A stretch of DNA of 64,000 bases from Haemophilus massiliensis (GTDB taxonomy: Bacteria; Pseudomonadota; Gammaproteobacteria; Enterobacterales; Pasteurellaceae), in assembly GCA_000752995.2 (NCBI GenBank), contig LM994636.1, positions 304,931-368,930 on the forward strand. Reading direction: 5' to 3'. Both the position numbers and the translations under genes were made by a program. This document shows, piece after piece, positions 1 to 10,994 of the stretch. Under the pieces are notes generated by a model. The model saw nothing but the letters and a program-made list of their open reading frames with translations. It searched no databases and was not told the origin of the DNA. How positions within the stretch are numbered: the stretch's first letter is position 1; each line of letters starts with the position of its first letter.

Positions 1-1
1 T

Positions 2-1855
2 GAACAGGCGCTGCACGAGCCGATTGTCGCCAGCTATCACGGCGCGCAGCTGGATTTCCGTGCCGATTATGTCACCGAAATGGTACGTCAGGAAATGGTG
101 AAACGTTTCGGCGAGGAAAATGCCTATACCAGCGGTTATAAGGTTTATACCACCGTGCTGTCGAAAGATCAGTCGGAAGCGCAAAAAGCGGTCAGAAACA
201 ATGCGATTGCCTATGATATGCGCCACGGTTATCGCGGTGGTGCGCCCTTATGGAAGAAAGACGAAGCCCCATGGGAACACGACAGAATTATCGGTTTTTT
301 AAGAAAACTACCGAATTCCGATCCGTTTATTCCGGCTGCGGTGCTGAGTACTGACAAAAACGGGGTGGAATTGCTGTTGGCAAACGGGGATAACATGACG
401 CTATCCAATGGAGCGATGCGTTGGGCGGGCAAAAGAACCCCGAAAACCGGAGAGCAAATCTGGATTCGTCAAAATGGTGAAGATGGTTGGATATTGGGAC
501 AGATTCCGGAAGTCAATTCCGCACTGGTGTCATTAAACAGTGATAATGGCGCGATTGAGGCGATTGTGGGCGGATTCAGTTTTGAACAGAGTAAGTTTAA
601 CCGTGCTACACAGTCTTTAGTTCAGGTCGGTTCATCAATTAAACCGTTTATCTATGCCGCCGCGCTGGAAAAAGGATTAACGCTGTCCAGCGTGTTGCAG
701 GATGCACCGATCAGCATTAAAAAACCCGGTCAGCAGGTATGGATGCCAAAAAATTCACCGAACCGTTATGACGGACCGATGCGTTTACGTGTGGGGCTGG
801 GACAGTCGAAAAATATGATCGCAGTGCGTGCTATGCAAATGGCGGGAATTGATTTTACTGCGGATTTCTTACAGCGTTTCGGCTTCAAACGTGAGCAGTA
901 TTTTGCCAGTGAGGCGTTGGCGCTGGGGGCGGCATCTTTCACACCGCTGGAAATGGCGCGCGCTTATGCCGTGTTTGATAACGGCGGATTTTTAATCGAT
1001 CCTTATCTGATAGAGAAAATTCTGGATAATTCGGGTAAAGAAATCTTTTTGGCTAACCCGAAAATTGCCTGTATTGAATGTAATCAGATTCCGGTGGTGT
1101 ATGGTGAAACGGAAAAACTGGACGGATTTAAAAATATTGATTTAACCGCGGCAGATCATCTGGAACGCACGGACAGCAATACCAACGGTGAAGAAGTGGA
1201 TCAGGACGGAGAAGAGGCCGATGTGCCCGAACTGAACGCCGGCAGCGGCAAACTGGAAGACGGTACGGTGGACTTTATGGCGGATGCCAGAACCTCGGAT
1301 TCTCAGGTGCAGTATGCACCGCGGGTAATTAGCGGCGAGCTGGCGTTTTTAATCCGCAGCGCGCTGAACACCGCCATTTTCGGCGAAAAAGGACTGGGCT
1401 GGAAAGGCACCAGTTGGCGCATGGCAAAAGAGTTTTCCCGACAGGACATCGGTGGCAAAACCGGCACCACCAATAATTCCAAGGTGGCCTGGTATGCGGG
1501 ATTCGGGGCAAACATCACCACTGCGGTGTATGTTGGATTTGACGATAATAAGCGCAATCTTGGGCGCGGTGAAGCTGGTGCTCAGACCGCCATGCCAGCG
1601 TGGATTGCCTATATGAAGACCAGCCTGAGCGATATTCCGGAACGACAATTGGCGCTGCCGGAGAATATTGTGCAGAAAAATATTGATACTCGCTCCGGTT
1701 TGTTGTCCAACGGCGGCGGGCGCAGCGAATATTTTATCAAGGGAACGGAGCCGAAGCGCGCCTATGTGGAAGAACGCGGATATTATGTACCGCCTGAACT
1801 GCAACAGCGTCTGAACGGTGGCTTCGGTCAGTCGGAACCGCAGGAATTATTCTGA
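2..1855 (+). CDS. mrcA: Penicillin-binding protein 1A, C-terminal part (5' end outside window)
   Basis: The reading frame is open from the first bases, so the gene begins upstream; 617 codons are visible. PBP1A polymerises glycan strands and cross-links peptides in the periplasm, anchored in the inner membrane. The visible part lacks the glycosyltransferase domain. It carries the OB-like insert and the transpeptidase domain, with the catalytic SxxK motif (S-S-I-K, Ser codon at 632), an SKN triad and the K-T-G-T motif near 1459. An acidic, low-complexity stretch (about 1170-1260) interrupts the transpeptidase domain, as is common in this family. It is followed by an uptake-signal terminator. 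PBP1A is favoured over PBP1B by the class A motifs and the YVxEMVRQEM-like junction sequence. Confidence 0.95.
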   Translation, partial: EQALHEPIVASYHGAQLDFRADYVTEMVRQEMVKRFGEENAYTSGYKVYTTVLSKDQSEAQKAVRNNAIAYDMRHGYRGGAPLWKKDEAPWEHDRIIGFLRKLPNSDPFIPAAVLSTDKNGVELLLANGDNMTLSNGAMRWAGKRTPKTGEQIWIRQNGEDGWILGQIPEVNSALVSLNSDNGAIEAIVGGFSFEQSKFNRATQSLVQVGSSIKPFIYAAALEKGLTLSSVLQDAPISIKKPGQQVWMPKNSPNRYDGPMRLRVGLGQSKNMIAVRAMQMAGIDFTADFLQRFGFKREQYFASEALALGAASFTPLEMARAYAVFDNGGFLIDPYLIEKILDNSGKEIFLANPKIACIECNQIPVVYGETEKLDGFKNIDLTAADHLERTDSNTNGEEVDQDGEEADVPELNAGSGKLEDGTVDFMADARTSDSQVQYAPRVISGELAFLIRSALNTAIFGEKGLGWKGTSWRMAKEFSRQDIGGKTGTTNNSKVAWYAGFGANITTAVYVGFDDNKRNLGRGEAGAQTAMPAWIAYMKTSLSDIPERQLALPENIVQKNIDTRSGLLSNGGGRSEYFIKGTEPKRAYVEERGYYVPPELQQRLNGGFGQSEPQELF

Positions 1856-1871
1856 ATCTTATGCAAAACTC

Positions 1872-1900
1872 ACCGCACTTTTAAAGTGCGGTCTCTTTTT
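1872..1900 (+). terminator. Uptake-signal inverted-pair terminator after mrcA
   Basis: ACCGCACTTT and AAAGTGCGGT form a 10-bp perfect stem with a one-base centre, followed by a T-rich run. It consists of two uptake signals in opposite orientation, the usual Pasteurellaceae form of intrinsic terminator. Confidence 0.85.
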
Positions 1901-1924
1901 TATTGATTTTTAAAGGCGGATGTT

Positions 1925-2770
1925 ATGTTGAGTTATCGTCACAGTTTTCATGCCGGTAATCATGCCGACGTATTGAAACATTTGGTTTTAATGCTGATTA
2001 TTGAAAGCCTGCAACAAAAAGAAAAAGGATTTTATTATTTGGATACGCATGCCGGTGTAGGGCGTTATCGTTTATTCGGCGATGAAGCGGAAAAAACCGG
2101 CGAGTTTGCCGAAGGAATCGGGCGGCTGTGGGAGCGCCAAGATTTACCGGAGGAAGTGGCGCGCTACACGGCGTTGATCAGGAAAATCAATCACGGCGGA
2201 AAGGCGTTACGCTATTATGCCGGTTCACCGCTGATTGCAGCAAGTCTATTGCGCCCGCAGGATCGCGCCCTGTTGACGGAGCTGCATCCGTCGGATTATC
2301 CTTTACTACGCAATAATTTTAAGCAGTTTGACAATGTGACGAGCAAACGGGATAACGGTTTTCAGCAGCTGAAAGCCACATTACCGCCGCTAGAACGGCG
2401 CGGTTTGGTGCTGATCGACCCGCCTTATGAACTGAAAACGGATTACGATCTGGTGGTGCAAGCGGTGATCGAGGGTTACAAGCGGTTTGCCACCGGCATC
2501 TATGCGATTTGGTATCCGGTGGTGCTGCGCCAGCAGACTAAGCGTATTATTAAAGGGCTGGAGGCAAGTGGTATCCGTAAGATTTTGCAAATCGAACTGG
2601 CACTACGTCCGGATTCGGATCAGCGCGGCATGACTGCAAGCGGCATGATTGTGATTAATCCGCCGTGGACGCTGGAAGCGCAGATGCGGCGGGTTCTGCC
2701 TTATTTGAGCCGAGTGTTGGTGCCGGAAGGAACCGGCAATTGGTCACTGCAATGGATCGTGCCGGAGTAA
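1925..2770 (+). CDS. rlmJ: 23S rRNA (adenine-2030-N6)-methyltransferase RlmJ
   Basis: This 281-residue protein matches the RlmJ (YhiR) family, which methylates A2030 of 23S rRNA using S-adenosylmethionine. The N-terminus M-L-S-Y-R-H-S-F-H-A-G-N-H-A-D is the family hallmark, and the catalytic D-P-P-Y motif lies at about residues 165-168. In relatives the gene was also linked to DNA utilisation (the older name is comJ or yhiR). An AAAGGCGGA ribosome binding site precedes the ATG by five bases. It is a single-gene unit between two hairpins and is not obviously cotranscribed with gor, 96 bp downstream. Confidence 0.95.
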   Translation: MLSYRHSFHAGNHADVLKHLVLMLIIESLQQKEKGFYYLDTHAGVGRYRLFGDEAEKTGEFAEGIGRLWERQDLPEEVARYTALIRKINHGGKALRYYAGSPLIAASLLRPQDRALLTELHPSDYPLLRNNFKQFDNVTSKRDNGFQQLKATLPPLERRGLVLIDPPYELKTDYDLVVQAVIEGYKRFATGIYAIWYPVVLRQQTKRIIKGLEASGIRKILQIELALRPDSDQRGMTASGMIVINPPWTLEAQMRRVLPYLSRVLVPEGTGNWSLQWIVPE

Positions 2771-2866
2771 GAAAATACCAATCGGATTAATTCACTCAGA
2801 CGTTTTGTATCGAGTGATGATTTTGGGCAGAATAGTAGGAATTTTTGATGAAATCGGGAGATTATG

Positions 2867-4222
2867 ATGAGCAGACATTATGATTATTTAGCTATCGGTG
2901 GCGGTAGTGGCGGTATTGCGTCTATTAACCGCGCAGCAAGTTACGGTAAAAAATGCGCTATTATTGAAGCAAAATATTTAGGCGGTACCTGCGTTAATGT
3001 GGGCTGCGTACCGAAAAAAGTGATGTGGTACGGCGCACAGGTGGCGGAAGCGATTAAACTTTATGCACCGGACTACGGTTTTGACGTTAGCTTGAATCGC
3101 TTTGATTTCGCCAAATTAGTGGCAAACCGTCAGGTGTATATCGGACGTATTCACACCTCATACGAAAATGTGCTAGCGAAAAATAATGTGGATGTGATTC
3201 AGGGATGGGCGAAATTTGTGGATGCCAACACCGTTGAGGTGAACGGTGAACGGATTAGTGCGGATCATATTTTGATCGCCACCGGCGGTCGTCCGAGTCG
3301 TCCGGCAATTAAAGGCGCGGAATACGGCATTGATTCCGACGGCGTATTTGCGCTGAACACGCTGCCGAAACGCGTGGCGGTGGTCGGTGCCGGTTATATT
3401 GCGGTAGAGCTTGCCGGCGTGCTAAACAGTTTGGGCGCCGACACCCATTTGTTTGTGCGTCGCCATGCACCGTTGCGCAATTTCGACCCTTTAATTACAG
3501 ATACCTTAGTAGAGGTGATGGCGCAGGACGGTATTCATCTGCATACCCACGCAATTCCGCAGGAAGTGGTAAAAAATGCGGACGGTTCGCTAACGCTGAA
3601 ACTGGAAGACGGACGCGAGCAGGTTACCGATACCTTAATTTGGGCTATCGGACGTGAACCGAATACCGATAAATTAAATCTGGATGCTGTCGGTGTAAAA
3701 ACCAATTCGCAGGGCTTTATTCAGGTCGATAAATATCAGAACACCAGCGCCAAAAATATTTATGCGGTCGGTGATATTATTGAGGGCGGCATTGAACTGA
3801 CACCGGTTGCGGTGGCGGCGGGACGGCGTTTATCGGAACGATTGTTCAACCATAAACCGACCGAACATCTGGATTACAATCTGGTGCCGACGGTCGTGTT
3901 CAGCCATCCACCGATCGGTACGATCGGGCTTACCGAACCGAAAGCGGTCGAGCGGTACGGGGCTGAAAATGTGAAAGTGTATACTTCTTCTTTCACACCG
4001 ATGTACAGTGCGGTGACGGCGCATCGTCAGCCTTGTCGAATGAAGTTGGTGTGTGCGGGTAAGGAAGAGCGAATTGTCGGTTTGCACGGCATTGGTTTCG
4101 GCGTGGATGAAATGATTCAAGGTTTTGCAGTGGCGATCAAAATGGGTGCTACGAAAGCGGACTTTGACAATACCGTTGCCATTCACCCGACCGGTTCGGA
4201 AGAATTCGTGACTATGCGTTAA
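2867..4222 (+). CDS. gor: Glutathione-disulfide reductase
   Basis: FAD-dependent cytosolic enzyme that reduces oxidised glutathione with NADPH. The sequence shows the N-terminal FAD motif G-G-G-S-G-G, the redox-active C-V-N-V-G-C pair in [13 protein letters not shown], and an NADPH Rossmann motif (G-A-G-Y-I-A). An R-R-H-A-P-L-R segment with the arginines that read the 2'-phosphate follows, and the C-terminal H-P-T-G-S-E-E holds the catalytic His/Glu. Two in-frame ATGs lie at 2864 and 2867. The second sits six bases after a GGGAG site and gives 451 residues, close to the usual length. The first cannot be excluded. Confidence 0.96.
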   Translation: MSRHYDYLAIGGGSGGIASINRAASYGKKCAIIEAKYLGGTCVNVGCVPKKVMWYGAQVAEAIKLYAPDYGFDVSLNRFDFAKLVANRQVYIGRIHTSYENVLAKNNVDVIQGWAKFVDANTVEVNGERISADHILIATGGRPSRPAIKGAEYGIDSDGVFALNTLPKRVAVVGAGYIAVELAGVLNSLGADTHLFVRRHAPLRNFDPLITDTLVEVMAQDGIHLHTHAIPQEVVKNADGSLTLKLEDGREQVTDTLIWAIGREPNTDKLNLDAVGVKTNSQGFIQVDKYQNTSAKNIYAVGDIIEGGIELTPVAVAAGRRLSERLFNHKPTEHLDYNLVPTVVFSHPPIGTIGLTEPKAVERYGAENVKVYTSSFTPMYSAVTAHRQPCRMKLVCAGKEERIVGLHGIGFGVDEMIQGFAVAIKMGATKADFDNTVAIHPTGSEEFVTMR

Positions 4223-4237
4223 GGTCTTTGGCGGGAA

Positions 4238-4246
4238 AAGTGCGGT
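4238..4246 (+). repeat. DNA uptake signal sequence (single copy)
   Basis: This is an AAGTGCGGT core just after gor, one of more than 40 such cores in the window. Another, in the complementary orientation, lies at 4437-4445. Between them the 298-bp gor-lon gap holds a hairpin and the lon promoter. Confidence 0.9.
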
Positions 4247-4297
4247 CGGATTTTACGGCGTTTTTCCCGTTATCCGTCTGATATTCCATATTCTTGG

Positions 4298-4330
4298 AAA
4301 ATCCAATCATATTTATGATTGGATTTTTTA
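4298..4330. terminator. Hairpin terminator in the gor-lon gap
   Basis: A 14-bp stem, AAAATCCAATCATA paired with TATGATTGGATTTT, is separated by two bases and continues into a T run on the plus strand. It is suitable to end gor transcription. The stem is A+T-rich apart from GG/CC pairs, so its efficiency is uncertain. Confidence 0.7.
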
Positions 4331-4454
4331 TCCGTTTGGCATATTATCTTGCTGTTATCAGCGAAAAATAAAAGACATTTCTTATAAAAAAGTTTTGCTG
4401 TCGGCATATAAAACAGCATAATCGCGGTAAAAAAACACCGCACTTTTGACAAGC

Positions 4455-4482
4455 CTTGATCTTTATCAAACCGCCCCAATAT
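4455..4482 (+). promoter_or_regulatory. Candidate sigma-32 (heat-shock) promoter of lon
   Basis: CTTGATC, a 12-base gap and CCCCAATAT resemble the RpoH consensus CTTGAAA / CCCCATnT. The element ends about 38 bases before the lon start. lon is a classical RpoH target, which supports the call. The assignment rests on motif reading alone. Confidence 0.6.
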
Positions 4483-4520
4483 CAGAGCATAATTCCGCAT
4501 TTTGACATAAGAGAGTAGAT

Positions 4521-6938
<2,418 letters not shown>

Positions 6939-6974
6939 TTCAGCGTTTTTTAGGTTTTACATCACATAATCTTT

Positions 6975-7007
6975 AATAAGCCGGATTGTTGAATCCGGCT
7001 TATTTTA
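6975..7007 (+). terminator. Intrinsic terminator after lon
   Basis: AATAAGCCGGATT pairs with AATCCGGCTTATT around a GTTG loop (13-bp perfect stem), followed by TTAT. It could work in both directions. Confidence 0.85.
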
Positions 7008-7009
7008 TC

Positions 7010-7038
7010 GTGCCAATAAGCTGAGTTTCGATTATAAT
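7010..7038 (+). promoter_or_regulatory. Candidate sigma-70 promoter of ppiD
   Basis: The -35-like GTGCCA and a perfect TATAAT (7033-7038) are separated by 17 bases, about 43 bases before the ppiD start. The -35 matches consensus at four of six positions. Confidence 0.55.
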
Positions 7039-7081
7039 CTGTCAAATTTCATTTAAATATAACATTTATAGGATAACTTCA

Positions 7082-8935
7082 ATGTTAATGGAAAAACTCA
7101 ACGGTGCGTCAAACAGCATCCTGTGGAAAATTGTGTTTAGTCTTATCGGGGTCTCGTTCGTACTGAGCGGTGTTGCCGGTTATGTGTTTACTCAGGTGGA
7201 CAATTCGGCTGCGAAAGTCAACGGACAGGAAATTTCCCAGCAAATTTTTTTACAGCAATATAATGATGAATATCAGAAAATGAGCCAGCAGTTGGGTGCG
7301 CAGTTTGCCGCGGTGGCGGATTCGCCGGAATTTACCAACGGGCTGAGACAGACGATTTTAAACCGGCTGATTGATCAGGAATTGCTGCGTCAGTATGCCA
7401 CGGAATTGAAACTGGATGCGGCCGACAGCCAGATTACGCAGGCGATCGTCACCACCCCAGCGTTTCAGAGCGAAGGCAAATTCGATAACCGTCTGTATCA
7501 GCAAATGCTGGCGGCAAACGGGCTTAACGGCGATACCTATGCGCAATACGTGCGGGAAGGATTACGCTTCGAACAACTGCAAAGCGGCTTAGTCAGTTCC
7601 GATTTTATTGTGCCAGCACAGGCGGACAATCTTGCAAAATTGTTTTTTCAGCAGCGTGACGTTCGTTTTGCCGTTTTTCCCTTAGCGGATGAAGTGGCGA
7701 AACAACAGGTAACGGAGCAGGAAATCAAATCCTATTATGAATCAAACCGCGCCGCATTTGCAGTGCCGGAATCGGTTAAAGTGCAGTACATTGATTTGAC
7801 CCGTGCCGTTGCGGAAAAAAATGTCAATGTTAGCGATGTGGAAGTAGCGCAGTATTATCAGGATAACAAAGCGCAGTATATGACTCAGCGTTTGGCGCAT
7901 ATTCAGTTGCCGACCGAACAGGAAGCCAAAACGGTTTACGACAGCTTACAAAAAGGTGAGGATTTTGCTGCGTTGGCGAAACTGTATTCGGCGGATAAAA
8001 TTTCCGGCGCACAGGGCGGCGATCTGGACTGGGTGGTCGCCGGTATGATGCCACCGGCATTCGAAGAGGCGGCGGCTAAACTAGAAATCGGTCAATACAG
8101 CCAGCCGGTGAAAGTGGATAACGCCTATCATATTATTAAACTTGAAGACGAAAAAGTGCGTCCGCTGGAGCAGGTGAAAGATGACATTGCGGCGAAAATC
8201 CGCAATGATCTGGCGGTTAATGAGTTTTATGCGTTGGAAAAACGCGTGAATGAGAAAGCCTTTGAAAATCCGGAAAATTTGAATGCGGCGGCACAGGCAG
8301 CGAATGTAAAAGTGCAGGAAACCGGTTATTTTTCTCGTAAGGATATTCCGGCGGAGCTGAATTATTCCAATTTGGTATCGACGATGTTTGATTCCGATAT
8401 CGCTCAGGGCGGTTCAAATTCCGAAGCCATTAATGTGGGCGATCAGCATTCCATTGTGGTGCGGGTAGTAGAACACAAACCGGAAGGCGTAAAAACATTG
8501 GAAGAGGCGCAGGCGGATATCGGTGCTTATCTGAAACAGCAAAAAGCGGAGAAAATCGTGCTTGCCGAAGCGGAAAAATCCGTACAGGCATTATCCGCCG
8601 ATAGTGCAGCCGCATTACCTGAACAGGTGAGATTCGGTGAATCGGAAAAATGGGTATATGCCGAAAATAAAGACCCGACATTAAACAATGTGATTTTCTC
8701 AATGACAAAACCGTCTGATAAACCGGTGTATGCAGCGGCAAAAACTGCAGACAACAATGTGGTGGTGATTGAATTAAGTCGGGTTCAGGACGGCAAACTG
8801 AATGCCGAACAGCTCCGGCAGTTCCGCCGTCAGTTGGAGCAAGTGCGTCAAACGGAATTACAGTCGGCATTGTTAACGGCTTTACGCAGCAAAGCCAAGA
8901 TTGAAATTAATGAAGACTTTATGCGGCAGGAATAA
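7082..8935 (+). CDS. ppiD: Periplasmic folding chaperone PpiD (SurA/parvulin family)
   Basis: Inner-membrane-anchored chaperone facing the periplasm at the Sec translocon, helping newly exported proteins fold; 617 residues. One N-terminal membrane helix (about residues 14-36, after a short cytoplasmic start) is followed by the SurA_N-like chaperone region. A parvulin domain follows at about 270-360 (A-H-I-Q-L-P ... G-G-D-L-D-W-V) and then a long C-terminal region. The start at 7082 is eight bases after AGGA; an ATG six bases further on is less well placed. As in E. coli the gene follows lon, although here a terminator and its own promoter separate them. Prolyl isomerase activity is weak or absent in known PpiD proteins. 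Confidence 0.95.
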   Translation: MLMEKLNGASNSILWKIVFSLIGVSFVLSGVAGYVFTQVDNSAAKVNGQEISQQIFLQQYNDEYQKMSQQLGAQFAAVADSPEFTNGLRQTILNRLIDQELLRQYATELKLDAADSQITQAIVTTPAFQSEGKFDNRLYQQMLAANGLNGDTYAQYVREGLRFEQLQSGLVSSDFIVPAQADNLAKLFFQQRDVRFAVFPLADEVAKQQVTEQEIKSYYESNRAAFAVPESVKVQYIDLTRAVAEKNVNVSDVEVAQYYQDNKAQYMTQRLAHIQLPTEQEAKTVYDSLQKGEDFAALAKLYSADKISGAQGGDLDWVVAGMMPPAFEEAAAKLEIGQYSQPVKVDNAYHIIKLEDEKVRPLEQVKDDIAAKIRNDLAVNEFYALEKRVNEKAFENPENLNAAAQAANVKVQETGYFSRKDIPAELNYSNLVSTMFDSDIAQGGSNSEAINVGDQHSIVVRVVEHKPEGVKTLEEAQADIGAYLKQQKAEKIVLAEAEKSVQALSADSAAALPEQVRFGESEKWVYAENKDPTLNNVIFSMTKPSDKPVYAAAKTADNNVVVIELSRVQDGKLNAEQLRQFRRQLEQVRQTELQSALLTALRSKAKIEINEDFMRQE

Positions 8936-8964
8936 TAATATTGTACCGATATTGGTTGCAAACA

Positions 8965-8993
8965 TACTCCCGTTTTGGTGCGGGAGTATTTTT
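8965..8993 (+). terminator. Intrinsic terminator after ppiD
   Basis: TACTCCCG and CGGGAGTA form an 8-bp stem with an eight-base loop, followed by TTTTTG. Confidence 0.8.
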
Positions 8994-9150
8994 GGGCTAA
9001 AAATCGCAGTGCGAGCGCGATATTTTATGTTTTCAGTAAAATTCGCTAGTTTTTGACCGCACTTTATGGTATAAAGCACGCCGTTGTTTTGAATTTCTCA
9101 AAATAATCGTTAAATAAACTTTTTATTTTAAATCACACACATATCGTTCG

Positions 9151-9223
9151 GGTAAATCGGGGTGCCAAACGGTCGATTTGCTTGGTATGTGGAGGCTAAA
9201 CCCCAAACAAAAGGAAATTTATC
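9151..9223 (+). promoter_or_regulatory. Structured rpsB leader, candidate S2 autoregulatory region
   Basis: The last 70 bases before rpsB hold nested complementary segments. AAATCG (9154-9159) pairs with CGATTT (9174-9179), GCCAA with TTGG, and GGGG with CCCC near 9201. Known gamma-proteobacterial rpsB leaders are structured and bound by S2 for feedback control, so this is likely the same device. An AAAGGA ribosome site lies at its end. The rest of the 288-bp ppiD-rpsB gap is A+T-rich. It contains an uptake signal (9056-9064) and no promoter I can place with confidence. Confidence 0.5.
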
Positions 9224-9961
9224 ATGGCACAAGTTTCAATGCGCGAAATGCTACAGGCTGGCGTTCACTTCGGTCACCAAACCCGTTACTGGAATCCAAA
9301 AATGAAACCGTTCATTTTCGGACCGCGCAACGGTGTTCACATCATTAATTTGGAAAAAACCGTTCCGATGTTCAACGACGCACTGGCCGAGTTAACCCGT
9401 ATTGCAAGCAACAACGGTAAAATTCTGTTCGTCGGTACCAAACGTGCGGCGACCGAAGCGGTTCAGGCAGCGGCATTAGACTGTCAGCAGTACTATGTAA
9501 ATCATCGCTGGTTAGGTGGTATGCTGACTAACTGGAAAACCGTTCGTCAATCCATTAAACGCTTGAAAGATTTAGAAACTCAGTCTCAAGACGGTACTTT
9601 CGAAAAATTAACCAAGAAAGAAGCGTTAATGCGCAGCCGTGAGATGGAAAAACTTGAATTAAGCCTGGGCGGTATCAAAGATATGGCTGGTTTGCCGGAT
9701 GCGGTTTTCGTTATTGGTGCAGATCATGAACATATTGCGATCAAAGAAGCGAACAATCTGGGTATTCCGGTATTTGCCATCGTTGATACCAATTCTGATC
9801 CTGACGGTATTGATTTTGTTATCCCGGGCAATGATGACGCGGCGCGTGCAATTCAGTTGTATCTTTCCGCGGCAGCGGCGGCGGTAAAAGAAGGTCGCGG
9901 TCAGGAAGCGGTAACGGAAGAAAATTTCGTTGAAGCTGAAAAAACCGAAGCGGCGGAATAA
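9224..9961 (+). CDS. rpsB: 30S ribosomal protein S2
   Basis: Small-subunit ribosomal protein, 245 residues. The family signature [20 protein letters not shown] at the N-terminus and the central [11 protein letters not shown] are both present. It is the first gene of the conserved rpsB-tsf pair, preceded by a structured leader and a strong AAAGGA ribosome site. Confidence 0.99.
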   Translation: MAQVSMREMLQAGVHFGHQTRYWNPKMKPFIFGPRNGVHIINLEKTVPMFNDALAELTRIASNNGKILFVGTKRAATEAVQAAALDCQQYYVNHRWLGGMLTNWKTVRQSIKRLKDLETQSQDGTFEKLTKKEALMRSREMEKLELSLGGIKDMAGLPDAVFVIGADHEHIAIKEANNLGIPVFAIVDTNSDPDGIDFVIPGNDDAARAIQLYLSAAAAAVKEGRGQEAVTEENFVEAEKTEAAE

Positions 9962-10012
9962 TTCAGCTGAGTAAGGCGCAAGCCCTTATTAATCACAATG
10001 ATTAATTGGTTG

Positions 10013-10041
10013 GCAGGGGGCTTTCGGTTCCCTGCTTTTTT
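10013..10041 (+). terminator. Hairpin between rpsB and tsf, probably a partial terminator
   Basis: GCAGGG pairs with CCCTGC across an 11-base loop, followed by six T residues. Its place inside the rpsB-tsf unit suggests attenuation that lowers tsf relative to rpsB. An uptake signal follows at 10049-10057. Confidence 0.65.
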
Positions 10042-10096
10042 CATATAAAAGTGCGGTAAAAAATCGTACGGAATTGTGTGAACAGAGGATTTTAAC

Positions 10097-10945
10097 ATGG
10101 CTGAAATTACAGCATCATTAGTAAAAGAACTTCGTGATCGTACCGGCGCAGGTATGATGGAATGTAAAAAAGCATTAGTTGAAGCGAATGGCGATATTGA
10201 ATTGGCCATCGACAATATGCGTAAATCAGGTCAGGCTAAAGCGGCGAAAAAAGCGGGTCGTGTAGCAGCTGAAGGTGTGATCATCGCACGTGTTGAAAAT
10301 GGTCGCGGTGTATTGGTGGAAATGAACTGTGAAACCGACTTCGTCGCCAAAGATTCCGGTTTCCAAGCGCTAGCTAATGAAATTGCGGATTATGCATTGG
10401 CGCATCCGGGCATTAAAATTGAAGAATTACAGGCGCAGTTTGAAGAAAAACGTGCCGCATTAGTAGCGAAAATCGGTGAAAATATGACTATCCGTCGTGT
10501 GGCTGAAATTGCCGGTGATGTGATCGGTTCATACCTGCACGGTGCGAAAATCGGTGTGTTGGTAGCAGCCTCCAATGCGGATGATGAATTGGTTAAACAT
10601 GTTGCGATGCACGTAGCGGCAAGCCGTCCGGATTATGTCAATCCAAGCGATGTGCCGGCCGATGTGGTTGAACATGAGCGCAACATTCAAGTGGATATTG
10701 CGATGCAGTCCGGTAAACCGCGTGAAATCGCAGAGAAAATGGTTGAAGGTCGTATGAAAAAATTCACCGGTGAAGTATCTCTGACTGGTCAGCCGTTTGT
10801 TATGGATCCATCTAAATCCGTTGGTGATTTATTGAAAGAAAGAGGTGCGCAGGTCAGCGGATTCTTACGTTTTGAAGTAGGCGAAGGGATCGAAAAAGTA
10901 GAGAGCGATTTTGCAGCCGAAGTAGCGGCTATGTCAAAAGCGTAA
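10097..10945 (+). CDS. tsf: Translation elongation factor Ts
   Basis: Guanine-nucleotide exchange factor that regenerates EF-Tu-GTP in the cytosol; 282 residues. The N-terminal UBA-like domain ([19 protein letters not shown]) is complete. The core T-D-F-V-A-K-D region, which contacts EF-Tu, and the two dimerisation subdomains follow. It lies 135 bp after rpsB, with a hairpin between, and ends at a strong terminator. Confidence 0.99.
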   Translation: MAEITASLVKELRDRTGAGMMECKKALVEANGDIELAIDNMRKSGQAKAAKKAGRVAAEGVIIARVENGRGVLVEMNCETDFVAKDSGFQALANEIADYALAHPGIKIEELQAQFEEKRAALVAKIGENMTIRRVAEIAGDVIGSYLHGAKIGVLVAASNADDELVKHVAMHVAASRPDYVNPSDVPADVVEHERNIQVDIAMQSGKPREIAEKMVEGRMKKFTGEVSLTGQPFVMDPSKSVGDLLKERGAQVSGFLRFEVGEGIEKVESDFAAEVAAMSKA

Positions 10946-10965
10946 TTGCTCGCATTGATACATCG

Positions 10966-10993
10966 AAAAGCAAGTCTGAAGACTTGCTTTTTT
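10966..10993. terminator. Bidirectional terminator between tsf and the convergent transferase gene
   Basis: AAAAGCAAGTC and GACTTGCTTTT form an 11-bp perfect stem with a TGAA loop, followed by T on the plus strand and preceded by A residues. It ends two bases before the stop of the minus-strand gene, so it may serve both. Confidence 0.85.
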
Positions 10994-10994
10994 G

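Noticed and set aside
9053..9075. TTGACC / TATAAA promoter for rpsB
   Set aside because: The spacer is only 11 bases, and TTGACC overlaps an uptake signal.
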